Part shown: piece after piece, positions 34,183 to 45,717 of the stretch
Layout of the letters: each line of letters starts with the position of its first letter
Position numbering within the stretch: the first letter of the stretch is position 1
Notes under the pieces: model-generated
Databases searched by the model: none
Seen by the model: only the letters and a program-made list of their open reading frames with translations
What the model was told of the DNA's origin: nothing
Program-made: the position numbers and the translations under genes
NCBI GenBank assembly: GCA_963422465.1
Contig: OY730170.1
Span: 4,130,379 to 4,194,378, forward strand
Reading direction: 5' to 3'
DNA length: 64,000 nt
DNA from: Lichina pygmaea
Lineage: Eukaryota > Ascomycota > Lichinomycetes > Lichinales > Lichinaceae

Positions 34183-34738
34183 GGAGATGTTGGAACAGAC
34201 AGTGGACCTCTGCAAGAAAGTGCTGAGTTCTGAGCACCCAGACACTAACCAGCATAGACAATATTGCAGGAGTGCTTTATAAGCAGGGCAAGTACAAGAT
34301 GGCTGAGGAGATACATCACCAGACACTGGAGCTCCGCAAGAAAGTGCTGGGTCCTGAGCACCCAGCCACACTAACCAGCATGAACAATGTTGCAGGAGAG
34401 CTTTATAACCAGGGCAAGTACAAGATGGCTGAGGAGATATATCACCAGACACTGGAGCTCCGCAAGAAAGTGCTGGGTCCTGAGCACCCAGACACACTAA
34501 CCAGCATGAACAATCTTGCAATAGTGCTTTGGGACCAGGGCAAGTACAATATAGCTAAGGAGATGTTGGAACAGACAGTGGACCTCTGCAAGAAAGTGCT
34601 GAGTTCTGAGTACCCAGACACTGATCAGCATGGAAAACCTTGTGATCATGCTCCACCATCAAGACAAGCATGAGGAGGCTGAAGAGATCCATCAGCATCT
34701 GCTGGAACTCTGTCAGAAGGTGCAGGACTCTGAGCAGC
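33480..34738 (+). repeat. 126-bp TPR-coding tandem array, about ten units
   Basis: Each full unit encodes one kinesin-light-chain-type TPR of 42 residues. Most units differ by one to five bases. Three units (beginning near 34117, 34240 and 34617) lack one AC of an ACACAC run and are 124 bp. The first loss shifts frame, and after all three the total shift is 6 bp, so the last partial unit (LELCQKVQDSEQPD) is back in the original frame. The high identity shows recent unit turnover, as known for repeat domains of fungal NLRs. Confidence 0.9.
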
Positions 34739-34742
34739 CAGA

Positions 34743-34812
34743 TGTTGCAGTCTGTACTGTACTGTCCTACCCAAGTGTAGGATTAGGGTGAGATGTGGAA
34801 GGTGGGTTGGTT
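34743..34812. repeat. Left copy of a 70-bp repeat flanking a LINE
   Basis: It begins TGTTGCAGTCTGTACTG and ends GGTTGGTT, directly before the LINE tail. Its partner is at 40677-40746. The two copies align without gaps and differ at about ten sites, all transitions. It can be read as a very long LINE target-site duplication or as the terminus of an unidentified element. It abuts the last TPR unit of the STAND gene. Confidence 0.75.
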
Positions 34813-34856
34813 CTTTTTTTATTTTATTTTATTTTATTTGATTCTTACACTGATAG
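34813..34856 (-). mobile_element. 3' tail of a 5'-truncated Tad-like LINE (part 1)
   Basis: On the minus strand this reads CTATCAGTGTAAGAATCAAA followed by an AAATA-repeat tail. This is the same 3' end as the other LINE copies. The rest of this copy is at 40173-40676; the two parts were separated by the Gypsy element 34857-40172. Confidence 0.85.
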
Positions 34857-35127
34857 TGTGACGAGGCAATGGCAGAGCAGAACTCAAGCCTAACTGATTT
34901 GGTAACCTTGACCTGACTTGGCTTGAGACTTGAGACTTGGATTGATGTACAAGGCGAAAGACGAGGAAGGAAAAGAGAAAAGAAGAGAAGAAGCTGGGGG
35001 AGCAGGAGAAGTTCTTATAGGCAGGGGATCAGGCAACAGCGGAGCAAACAGGCAAACAGTGCAGATGGGACTTCCCGGCAAGGTGCGTGGCTTGTGCCAG
35101 ATATGCAACTGGGCCAGAACCGTGACA
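34857..35127 (-). repeat. 3' LTR of copy A1 (271 bp)
   Basis: It starts TGTGAC and ends GTGACA, giving inverted terminal bases typical of LTRs. About four transition differences separate it from the other LTR, with no gaps. Confidence 0.93.
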
Positions 35128-38100
35128 TTACCCCCCTCCTTCACATGGTGAACTCCTGTGAGCCTCAGGCCGCTCGTGGGTGTAGTTCCGTGGCCGTGGT
35201 TTCCTTGGGTATTTCTCATGGAAGTTGTAGATGACGTCTTTGGCGTTGTCAAGATGCTCAATAGGCTCTTCAGTGGTATCTTCGATTGGCCATCCAGACT
35301 ATTTGACCAGGTACTTGAACTTCTGTCGAGATGTTGCTGGCTTGGAGTCAAGGATTTCTTCAACCTGGAACTCTTCATCTGTGTCTTGACCAATGACAGG
35401 GCCAGGGTGTTCATTTGATTGGCCAGGGATAGGATTAGCAGGTGTCAGACGTAGAAGGGAAACATGAAAGACAGGGTGGATCTTGAGAGTGTGTGGAAGC
35501 TCCAGATGGCAGGCACGGCTTCCGACTGTCTTCAACACCTTGAATAGTCCAATCCACTTGTTGTCAAGCTTTTTGCATGGGCGGCGTGTCCTGATGTTCT
35601 TGGTATTCAGCCAAACAAGATCTCCAGTTTGATAGGATGGTGACAGGACTTGATGCAAATTGGCGGTGTGAGCTTGAGCTTCCTGGGATAGTCAGAGTTC
35701 AGCTTGCAACTGTTCCAGAATCTGCGTTATTTCTCCAGAGATTTCCATAGCATCTTGGTTGCAGGCTTCACCCATGGGTGTGATGCTGAGCCGTGGATGG
35801 AACCCTTTGTTGGCAAAGAACGGTGACATGCCAGAGGAATCAGACTGGGAGTTGTTCTGCGTGAACTCTGCCAGAGGAAGCTATTGGACCCAGTCATCTT
35901 GGAGATAGTTGACATAGGATCTCAGGTAGCGTTCAAGCTCCTGATTCTCTTGTTCTGTCTGACCATCTGTCTCTGGGTGGTGTCCTGAGGATAGTCGTAG
36001 CATGACGTCAAGATGGGCACAGAGTGCTTTCCAGAATGAGCTGACAAACTGACCTCCTCTGTCTGAGATAATGCTCCTGGGCAAGCCATGGGTACAGACA
36101 ACAAACTGGATGAACATCCAGACAAGATGCAAGGTTATCATCTCAGCACATGGCACAAAGTGGCGTTCTTTGGTGAGACAGTCAGTGATGACCCAGATAT
36201 GCTTGGCACCAGGGAAGCAGGCATCTCTTGACTTGGGCAAGTCAGTAATGAAATCCATAGCCAGATCCTGCCAACGTTGCTGAGGCACAGGAAGAGACAG
36301 CAGCTCTCCTTGGCAATCACAGGCAGGCTTTGCTTGAGAGCAGACATGACAATTCCTGATGTACTACTGTATGATGTTCACCATCTTTGGCTAATAGTAC
36401 CAACAAGACAGAAGATTGTGGGTCTTGGCAATCCCAGTGTGGCCAGCTATTGCTTGGTCATAGGCTTCTTGGAACAGGTGTAGGTGTAGCTCATTGTTCT
36501 CAGGGATCCAGAGTCAGTTCTTGTAGAAGAGACAGTCATTTTCCAAGCTGCAGTCTGAGAGAGACACTTCTTGACTGTGCCTGACACCATCCCTTAGCAT
36601 CTGTGACACTGTTGCCACTGGATCACCTTCAGCAAGGTTGTTATAGGCAGCTTAGATAACATCTGAAAGAGGTGTAGCATCAGGTTCAGTGTCAACTGGT
36701 GCAGCTTCTGAACGTCTCAGGATCTGGATGGGCTTGACTTGAACTTCTGAATGTGCAAGATTCTTGGGCTTGAGGATGACTTGCTCCATGAAGTCTTGAC
36801 AGGGATCACTGTCTGACAGGAGGTCTTGGGAACATTGAGTGAGGGCGTCAGCCTTGCACTGACTGCCTGGACGGTAGCTGATCTTGAAATTGAAGCGTGA
36901 CAAGAACTCACTCCAACGGGCTTGACGGTGGGAAAGGCACTTTGACAACATGAAGTACTCCAAGTTCTTGTGATCAGAGATCACTTTGACAGGTTCTGGA
37001 GATCCTTCAAGCTCTGCTCACCATTCTTCAAAGGCACAGACAATTGCCAGCAACTCTTTGTCGTAGATTTTGTAGTTGCATTCTGCCGGCAGGTGGTGGT
37101 GTGACAAGAAGGCAACAGGGTGTAGAACTCCTTCATGGTCTGGCTGTGACAGGACAGCACCAGAGATGTAGTCAGAAGTGTCAGTCTCAACAACACACTC
37201 CTTCTCCGGATCAAAGTGCTGCAGGATGGGTGCAGTGCTGAACACCTTCTTGATGCTTTCAAACAAGCACTGCTCTGGGGTTTCCCACTTGAAGGCAACA
37301 TTCTTCTTGGTCAGAGCTGTGAGCGGGGATACAAGCTTGGCAAAGTCTTTGATGAACCGGCGGTAGAAGTTTGCAAAAGTAATAAAGCTCTGCACTTCCT
37401 TGAGACTGGCAGGAAGCTTCCACTACTTGATGGCGTCAGTCTTGGCTGGGTCCATACTCACAGATCCAGGTCAGCCGTCTTTAGTGGCAGACTGAATGAT
37501 GAGGCCAAGGTACTTGACTTGATAGACTTCAAAGTCACACTTGGAGATGTCAACTTGCAGGCTTGCATCTTGTAGTCAACTGAGAACAAGCTTGACATGC
37601 TTCCGGTGTTCCTTGAGTGTCTGACTGTAGATAAGGATGTCATCCACATAGGCAGTGCCAAAGACGTCAAGGATGTCAGGTCCCAAAACATCATTGATGT
37701 AGTTCTGGAACATGCTTGGAGTATTGGCAAGACCAAAGGGCATGACAAGGTATTCGTAGAGGCCTGAGCGTGTGCGGAACGCAGTCTTCTATTCTTCACC
37801 TTCCTTTATCCGGATACGGTTGAAGGCACCAACAATGTCAAGCTTGGTGTACCACACAGCTTTGCAAAGCTGGTCCAATATCTCCCAGATCAGTGGTAGG
37901 GGGTAACAGTTCTTGATAGTGATAGTGTTGAGTGCTCTGTAGTCTACACAGAAACACAATCCACCTCCTGGCTTCTTGACAAAGAGGACTGGTGTAGCAG
38001 CAGGTGATGAAGATGCTTGAATGAAGCCCTTGTTCAGGTTCTCTGTCAGGTATTTCTTGAGAACTTCAAGTTCTTCTCTGCTCATGCTGTACAGAGGTCC

Positions 38101-39901
38101 AGAGGGTGCCTGGGTTCCTGGTTCCATCTTGATCTTGTGGTCAACTCCTGGGCGTAGAGGAGGAAGCTTGTCAACATCATCCTTGCTGAAGACGTCCAGG
38201 AACTTGTGGTACTGAGCAGGGAGAAGTGTGGCAGAGTCCACACACTTCTTTGACTTCAACACCTGCTCAATGTCTCTCAGAGAAACACTGAACACCTGGT
38301 GATCTGGCTTGGCAGCAAGGAGAGAAAATACAGCAGCATTGATGGGGATTGGTGCGGCAGAAAGAGGCTTGGGATTCTGAGGCTTTCCAGCAGACATCTT
38401 GGCTTCAAGATCCAAAGAGATTGGATAGCTATTGTTTGACTTGAGGCATGCAGATCAGCAGTGATCTGACTTGAACATGATTGAGGTGTTTGCCCAATCA
38501 ATGTGTGGCCTGTGCTTCTGGAGCCATGGCATCCCCAGAATCACATCATAGTGAAGACCAGGAGACACAAAGAGAGAGACTTCTTCCTGGTGCACACCAT
38601 GTGCTGTGGTCATGATTGTCTTGGTGAGATGTGTGGTTTGTGATGTCTTGCCATCAAACAATCACAATGTGTGTGGGTAGGGGAGAGGTTCTTGGTGAAG
38701 AGATTATGCAAAGGAAGCACCAATGCAGCCAAATGCTGAACAGCCAGAGTCAATAAGAGCATTGCACTTGAATTTCCCATCTAGGATACAAGGAAGAAAC
38801 AAGCACTTGCTGTCCAATTGCTGGTCTGGAGACAGATAGCCAACATGGAGATCCTTTTCATGTCCTTGGGTGTGACGATGACCAAGGACTACTTGTTTTC
38901 CGACTCTGGAGTAGTCTCAACAGTGGCAGACTTGGTGGTGGTTGTGGTGGTGGCAACAACAGGCATGCTTTTCACTGGACAGAAGGTTGAGACATGACCT
39001 TGGTTCCCACAGTAGAAGCAGAGGCCTTTGCTTCGGCGATGTTCTCACTCTTCTGGTGTCAGCTTAGAGTGGCTGAGATCCATAGTAGGACTTGGTGGCT
39101 GTGGCGTGAAGACTGGCTTGATGAACCCTGGACACAGAACTGAAGCTCCTGACCGTGGAACTGAGGCTTGGGTGGGAGGTGCTTGACGTGGACGGTGAGA
39201 GTTGGCAGAAGTGGCACAACTGGTTGTCCTGCAGCTGGCATTCCTCAACAAGCTTCTGATAGCTGATGTCCTTGAGGTTGATGCTGACAAGCTGCTTGGC
39301 AAGCTCTTCAGAGATAGCGCATTGAAGATGGCACTTCAAGGCCTTGTTGTTGAAGCCTGTGCGTGGAGTATACCAATTAAACTCTGTGAAGAACTCAGCA
39401 AAGGAATAGTTGGCCTGACGTAAGGTGATGAGCTTTCTCTGAGCTAGGAACTCTGGGTCTGGGTCAGAGAAGGTGTTCCGGAGATCTTGGATGATGTCAT
39501 GCCAGTCAATGTACTGGCCAGCCATGATCTTAGCTGAGATGTAGGACTGCGCAGTACCAGTCGTGTGTGAAAAGACGTACGCAATCTGCGATGTTTCTGT
39601 GGGGTACCAGTCAGTGTTGAGTGTCATCTTGAGTGACAGTGACATGATGAAGCTCTCAAGCTTCTCATGCGTGATTTCCGTGTTTCTGCTATCGCCACTG
39701 AAGATCTCTGGGTCAGCAGTGTGTTCAGACTTGGACTTGGGAGTAGTGTTAGTAGCTTGAATTCGCATGAACTCTGCAAACATGTTGCGAAGGAACTTGT
39801 CATTTCCAGCAACTGGCATGGCTTGGTCTGGTTGTTGAGACATGACAAGGACGTGAACGTGGCTTGGTGAAGTGTGTTATGGTTGGGTAGGTCTTTCGCA
39901 G

Positions 39902-40172
39902 TGTGACAAGGCAATAGCAGAGCAGAACTCAAGTCTAACTGATTTGGTAACCTTGACCTGACTTGGCTTGAGACTTGAGACTTGGATTGATGTACAAGGT
40001 GAAAGACGAGGAAGGAAAAGAGAAAAGAAGAGAAGAAGCTGGGGGAGCAGGAGAAGTTCTTATAGGCAGGGGATCAGGCAACAGCGGAGCAAACAGGCAA
40101 ACAGTGCAGATGGGACTTCCCGGCAAGGTGCGTGGCTTGTGCCAGATATGCAACTGGGCCAGAACCGTGACA
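39902..40172 (-). repeat. 5' LTR of copy A1 (271 bp)
   Basis: Partner of 34857-35127, with the same length and ends. It is followed by the second GATAG target copy. Confidence 0.93.
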
Positions 40173-40676
40173 GATAGTAGCTTTTCAGCCATGCAGATCT
40201 TCTAGCTAAGAGTGATTTTCTTCAGAAAACCTTTAGAGGAATAAAAACTGAAGACTGGGGGTGACTAGAGGATGTAGCAAAAGGAAATCTTGTAGTGACT
40301 GGTAGAAAGAAGACTTCTAGATATTAGAGTGTGAATAGTGGAGTTTGAAAGCCAGATTAAACTGGTTCAGTCTTTTCAAAGACATGAACCAGTATAGAAA
40401 CTTCTGTAGAAGCTCTGGGTTTGAAATAATAGAAGTGAAATCTTGAGAATTAAAAGGAGCTTGCTGTCTTTGACTTGAATAAAGAGAGCATGAAGAGGTG
40501 ATATGTTTCACTGTCTCTTCTGCTTGACCACAGACACATAAAGGGGTAGGAAAGTCTGGAACTCCAGCTCTGAATAGAAAACTTGCCAGGCCAATTCTCC
40601 CAGTTCTGGTTTGTAGTAGTAGACTTGCCTCAGCTTTCTGTAGCTTTTTGTAGAGCTTCAGGTTGTTGTGGTGAGG
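40173..40676 (-). mobile_element. 5'-truncated Tad-like LINE (part 2)
   Basis: Continuation of the LINE tail at 34813. It codes the C-terminal end of ORF2, including the CxC..H..C knuckle (CVCGQAEETVKH), and the 3' UTR. The 5' truncation falls at about 40676, directly against the second 70-bp flank. Confidence 0.88.
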
Positions 40677-40746
40677 TGTTGCGGTCTGTACCGTACTGTC
40701 CTATCCGAGTATAGAATTAGGGCGAGATGTGGAAGGCAGGTTGGTT
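40677..40746. repeat. Right copy of the 70-bp LINE-flanking repeat
   Basis: Partner of 34743-34812. It begins TGTTGCGGTCTGTACCG. All differences between the two copies are transitions. Confidence 0.75.
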
Positions 40747-41656
40747 TTCGCAGGAGAGGAGTGTCAAGGAGTGTGAAGGAGTTTGGTGGAATGTGGTGGT
40801 GATGACACCTGATCAGTGGCTTCGTACAAGATTGTATTGAAGTAGATCTAGTTGTCTGGATCACAACATGAGTTGAAGATAATTGTTCCATAAGGGAACT
40901 ATCACCAGACTATATAGTGCTCAGTCCGTGAGCTCAGTGAGCTCTGCTCACTTTGCTCACTTGTTCATGCATGCTGCAGTGAGCTGGGCAAGCTCTGCTC
41001 ACTTTGCTCACTGTTCATGCATGCTGCGGTGAGCTGGGCAAGCTCTGCTCACCTTGCTCACACATATGCATGCTGCAGCGAGCACCCCCTGGTCAGTCTC
41101 ACCAGTCACGTGACTGTTTCCTGTGTTATGCCACCTGGTACTTCTGTCCAGTATCCTGTCTGCTGCTTTCTGTGAGTATAAAGACTGTGTTCCTTCTGGG
41201 TTGTAACACTATCCTTCTCTCCATCTTTCATCATCTTGATGAAACCTGGTCATGTCTCCAAAGTCATGTGCGACTGTTAGCTGAACTCAGCTTGCTGCTT
41301 AAATCCACAATCAGAGTTTTGTTTTGTGTACGCTCTGCAACTTTTGTGTTCTCTGTGGTTGTCTGTGCTTCCAGATGCTGGGGGAAGATGATAAGTTGAA
41401 ATGTGCTGTGTGCACTCAGCGCGGGAGGTCTTGTGTCTCTGTGTCCTGGGAATCTCTGAACATATCCCGGGACAACCTTTGTGAGGATGTGGCCACTGAA
41501 GAGGCAACACACAACACACTCTTCAAACAACTTGCTGTGGTGCAAGTTCGTCTGTCTCAGAAGTGAAAGATGTTGGAAGGCACCAAGGTCTGTGCGAGGC
41601 AGAAGCTTCAGTGTCTGGTGAAAGAGATGGAGTCAGATGGCAAGGATTTGACTTGA
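40747..41656 (+). other. Unassigned region next to the family B Gypsy copy
   Basis: It lies between the 70-bp repeat and the 3' end of the family B element. It contains a 50-bp triplicate (40928-41077), a TATA-like GAGTATAAAGAC on the plus strand near 41170, and plus-strand frames at about 41290-41656. In those frames a C-x2-C-x8-C motif (KCAVCTQRGRSC) is followed by SWESL and a helix rich in Glu and Leu. I recognise the layout as a finger plus coiled coil found in repeat-associated fungal proteins, but cannot name the family. It may be the LTR/UTR of family B or a separate decayed element. Confidence 0.35.
40928..41077. repeat. 50-bp tandem triplicate
   Basis: Three units of about 50 bp starting at 40928, 40979 and 41029, each containing GTGAGCT, CTCTGCTCAC and TGCATGCTGC. 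Each unit can pair GTGAGC with GCTCAC to form a hairpin. Confidence 0.88.
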
Positions 41657-44600
41657 TCAGTTATTGACACATCCCTCCTGCAGGCTGAGCTGTTTGGTCC
41701 TGCTCCTGCTGAAACTGTCGCAGAAGAAGCTGGCAGTTCGCGAGGTTCTTGAGTGGTTCCCAGGTATTCTCCGAGTCTGGGTATCCTTTCCACTTGACAA
41801 GGTATTGCTGACCTTTCCTAGCCAGGATCTGTTCAACTTTGAACTCTTGTTCTTCTTCAGGTTGATAATAAAATGTTTCCTGCAAGGGTGTGCTCTGGTC
41901 AGCTGGTTCAATCATCAATATATGAAAGTTTGGATGGACTCTGGCATCCCTTGGTAGTTGTATCTTGATGTTGACTGGTCCTGTTTTCTCTTCAACTGAA
42001 AATAGTCTGACCTTGATATTGTCAAGTTTCTTTGTCTTTAGCTTTTTTGTTTTCCAATTTTTTGTGAGGAGGTAGACTTTATCCCCCTTCTTTAGCTGAG
42101 GTGCTATTTTTGATTTTTTGTCTATTTGACACTGCATTTTTTCTGAGGTCTCTTGAAGGTAGTGCCTCATCATTGTGTGTGTTTGTCGTAGGAGCTTGTC
42201 ATGTTAGAGTGCTTTCTCCATGTTTGGTGAAGCTCTGCTTGGTATTCCAATGTTCGCATGTTATCCAAAATTGGTAAAGAATAGCAATTCCTTTGTTGAG
42301 TCTGATCTGTGCTGGTTAATTGCCAGCTGTGCCACTGGTAATAACTATACTCAATTGCTGTGGGTCTGGTTGATGTAATGCTGCAAATAAGTCTCCAGGA
42401 CTTGGTTTGCTCGCTCTGTCTGGCTGTCAGTTTGTGGGTGATAGACCGTAGACATTTTGGGTTTTGTTCCTATAGCTGCACTGATTGTCTTCCAGTAGTT
42501 AGATGTGAAGAGTTTGTCTCTGTCAGTAATAATCATGATTGGAACTCTGTGGTCTCTGACCAATCTGTCCAGTAAGAGGTGTCCCAACTGTTCTGCTGTG
42601 TGGGTCTTCTTGAATAGTACCACTATTAGGTATTTTGTGAATCTGTCCACTATCACCATAATCAAGTTGTAGGTGATTCCTGTGACTGGGTCTTTAGACT
42701 TGGGTAGCTTGGTGATGAAGTCCATTGACACATCTTCCCACAGGCCTCTCAGTATTGTGTTCAGGTGTCCTTCTCCATATAGCTTGTGTCTTCCATACTT
42801 GTTTTTCTGGCATAGTAGACATTTGTTGATGTAGCTTGTGATGTGTTGTCAGAGATTGATGATATTGTTCCCTGTCTGTTGGATCAGGTCTGTGGTTTTG
42901 GTGATTCCTGAGTGACTATGTACTGGGTTGTCATGGTAGTTCCTTATTAATTCTTCAGTGTCTTCTGCTGTGAGCTTGTTGATCTGTGGTCAAGACACCA
43001 GGTTTCCTCACTGGTCCTGCTGTAAGATTGTTCCTTGGTGTTCATCATCTTCCATGTGGTTTTTTTGTCAGCTTAGTGCATCTGCTCTCCTGTTGTCTTG
43101 TCCAGGGGTGTACAAGATCTTGAACTTGTGTTGCTCTAGGAGTTCAGCCTATCTGACTTGCTGTCTATTCAGCTTCTTGGTTATCATGAATGTTATCAGA
43201 TTCTTGTGGTCTGTGAGAATGGTGAGTTCAGAACTGCTTTCTGCGTACACTCTCCAGTGTTCAAGTGTGTTGACAACTGCCAGTAGCTCTTTGTTGTGGA
43301 TATCATAGTTTTGTTCTGCTTGTGTCATTTTTTGTGAGTAGTAGGTAACTGGGTGCCACTTGCCATCTGCCTGTTGGCATAAACATACTCCCACTGCCTG
43401 ATCTGAAGTGTCTGTCTTGATTTGTGTCAGTTGGCCTGTCTTGAAGTTAAGGAGAACTGGTTTCTTGGCGTAAGTGTCCTTGAGCTGCTGGAATACTTTT
43501 TGTTGTCTCTCTGTCCACCAGTACTCCACATCCTTCTTTGTGAGTTCTGTCAGTGGTGTTGCTATCTGTGAGTAGTTCTTAATGAACTGTCAGTTGAAGT
43601 TGGCAAATCCTAGGAAGGCTTGTACTTTCTTGACTGATGTCAGTGTTGGCTATTGCTGAATCACTTTGATTTTCTCAGAGTTGATCTTGATCCCTTCAAT
43701 CCCTATGATATATCTGAGGAATTCAACTTCCAGTTTGTTGAACTTGTATTTCTTCAGGTTGAGCTTGAGCCCTGCCTCTTGTAGGCATCATAGAACATCC
43801 TTCACATGTTTGGTATGTTCCTGTTGTGTGTTCGAGTAGACAAGAATGTTGTCCAAGTAGGTGATAGCTGTTTGGTCCAGGTATACTCTGATGATGTTGT
43901 TGATCAATGCTTGACATGTTGCTGATGTGTTTGTGAGTCTGAATAGTATAACCAGATACTCGTAGTGTCTGTATTGGGTTCTGAAGGCTGTCTTCTATTC
44001 TTCTCCTTCTTTCATGTGTATCAGGTTGTATGCTCCTTTCAAGTCCAGCTTGGTAAAGATTGTAGCTTGGCTGATCCTGTCTCGCAATTTGTTTGTATTT
44101 GGTAACAGATATCAGTTTTTGATGGTAATGTTGTTGAGTTTCCTGTAATCCACACAAAGTTGAAGACTTCTGTCTTTCTTTGGTGCAAATAGTATTGGGT
44201 ATCCTGCTGGCAATTGAGGTTCTCGGATGAAACTCTTTTTCAGGTTTTCCTCCAGGTACTTGCGAAGTACTTGGAGCTCTTTCTCTGATAACTGGTAAAT
44301 TGGTCCAAATCCTGGCTCTATCCCTGGTTGCAACTTGATCTCATGATCCCAAGGTTGGTGCTTAGGCAACACTGCTATTGTTGTCTCCTCCTGAAAGAGG
44401 TTATCATACTCAGGTTGGTACTCTTCAGAGATCTCCAGAGAGTTAACAACTTCCTCTCTCTTTATCTCTGACTGTTTGGCCACCTAGTTCTGGGGTGTGC
44501 CTGTCAAGGCAGACCTCTTCTCTTGAGAGTTGTCCTTTCTGTCAGTGAGGTTCCACTGAGGACTCCTTCCCTCATCTGTCCATGCCTTCTGTGGCTGGTA

Positions 44601-45450
44601 ACAGGTCTGAGCTGTGTTGTTAGTGCAGTTCCTAAACATGAGTACTCCTATCCTCCAGTTAACAACTGGGTTGTACTTCTTTAGCCAAGGCATCCCCAAA
44701 TAGATATTCTGAGTGGCCAACTTGACAATATCAAGGTGGATCCTTTCAGCATAGTGTCCGGTAACTATTTCCATTAGCTACATCTCATGGTAGACTAGCT
44801 CTGTCTGTCTATTTGCCATCGCGAGCTGATAGGGCTGCCACTTGTGTCTTCTTCCAGTGCTGAGGGTGTTGTAAAGTTGTCTTGAAATGTAGTTTCCACT
44901 GGCTCCAGAGTCAACAAGTGTGTATATCTGTACTGGCGTGTTGGTGTGTAGTGACACAGGCAATCGCAGTTGCTTTGTGTTGCTAGGGGTTATGTTGTTA
45001 AGCTCCTGATGTCACCCCTTAACAAGAGAGTTCAGTCTTTTCCTGATTGAAGTGTTTTTCCACTGACTGGGCAATAGATCCAGCTATTCCTATCAGTTCT
45101 GAGGAATCTGTTCATGAATTTGTCTTGCTGATGCTTGTCGCATCCGGGTTTGAGGCAGTACTGCCAATTGTTGATGTAGCAGTTGCGGTTGTTGCCTTGC
45201 TGTAGGAACATGAGGTGTTTGTGCCAATCATGTGTGTGCCCGGGGAATGTGGTGTGTTGGTGTTTGTCCCAAAGATAGATCTCACACGTATCCTTCTTGC
45301 AATTGACTCAATGTTCATGGCAGGTGGCGCAGTAGGGTGAATGTCCTCTGTACTTTCGTAGTTGTTTGTGGTAGGTGCAGTAGTGCTTTATGCAGAACCT
45401 CCACTGTAGTTCACTGTGCTGTAGGTTTTGTGGGTCCATACTGTAAGTAT
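41657..45450 (-). mobile_element. Chromodomain Gypsy retrotransposon, family B, partial copy B1
   Basis: A Ty3/Gypsy chromovirus fossil distinct from family A. Parts on the minus strand, from high to low coordinate: gag/CCHC region (about 45.0-45.45 kb), aspartic protease (about 44.5-45.0, with the LVDSGASGNYI core), reverse transcriptase and RNase H (about 43.1-44.5), integrase (about 42.3-43.1) and chromodomain (about 41.7-42.0). It is broken with many interruptions. Its 5' part is cut by the family A copy starting at 45451. No LTR pair could be defined, so age cannot be estimated that way. Confidence 0.85.
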
Positions 45451-45717
45451 TGTGACAAGGCAATGGCAGAGCAGAACTCAAGCCTAACTGATCCAGTAAC
45501 CTTGACCTGACTTGGCTTGAGACTTGAGACTTGGATTGATGTACAAGATGAAAGACAAGGAAGGAAAAGAGAAAAGAAGAAGAGAAGAAGCTGGGGGAGC
45601 AGGAGAAGTTCTTATACACAGGGGATATAGCGGAGCAAACAGGCAACAGTGCAGATGGAACTTCCCAGCAAGGTGTGTGACTTGTGCCAGATATGCAATT
45701 GGGCCAGAACTGTGACA
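45451..45717 (-). repeat. LTR of copy A3 (267 bp)
   Basis: TGTGAC..GTGACA, close to the A1 LTRs but with a small internal length difference. Confidence 0.9.

Larger units (their letters stand above)
34857..40172 (-). mobile_element. Chromodomain Gypsy LTR retrotransposon, family A, copy A1
   Basis: A Ty3/Gypsy chromovirus fossil with both LTRs, inserted in a LINE tail. A 5-bp target duplication GATAG lies at 34852-34856 and 40173-40177. Parts on the minus strand, 5' to 3': gag (about 39.06-39.84 kb), CCHC/aspartic protease region (about 38.45-39.06), reverse transcriptase (about 37.4-38.4), RNase H (about 36.6-37.4), integrase with HHCC and DDE core (about 35.7-36.5) and chromodomain (about 35.2-35.4). 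A purine-rich tract lies directly inside the 3' LTR. The coding region is broken, with roughly ten interruptions. LTRs are about 98.5% identical, so insertion was fairly recent. It is the only family A copy here with two LTRs. Confidence 0.92.

Noticed and set aside
33480-34738. Long direct repeats as a non-coding satellite or array system
   Set aside because: Each 126-bp unit translates as a canonical TPR in frame with the NB-ARC domain.
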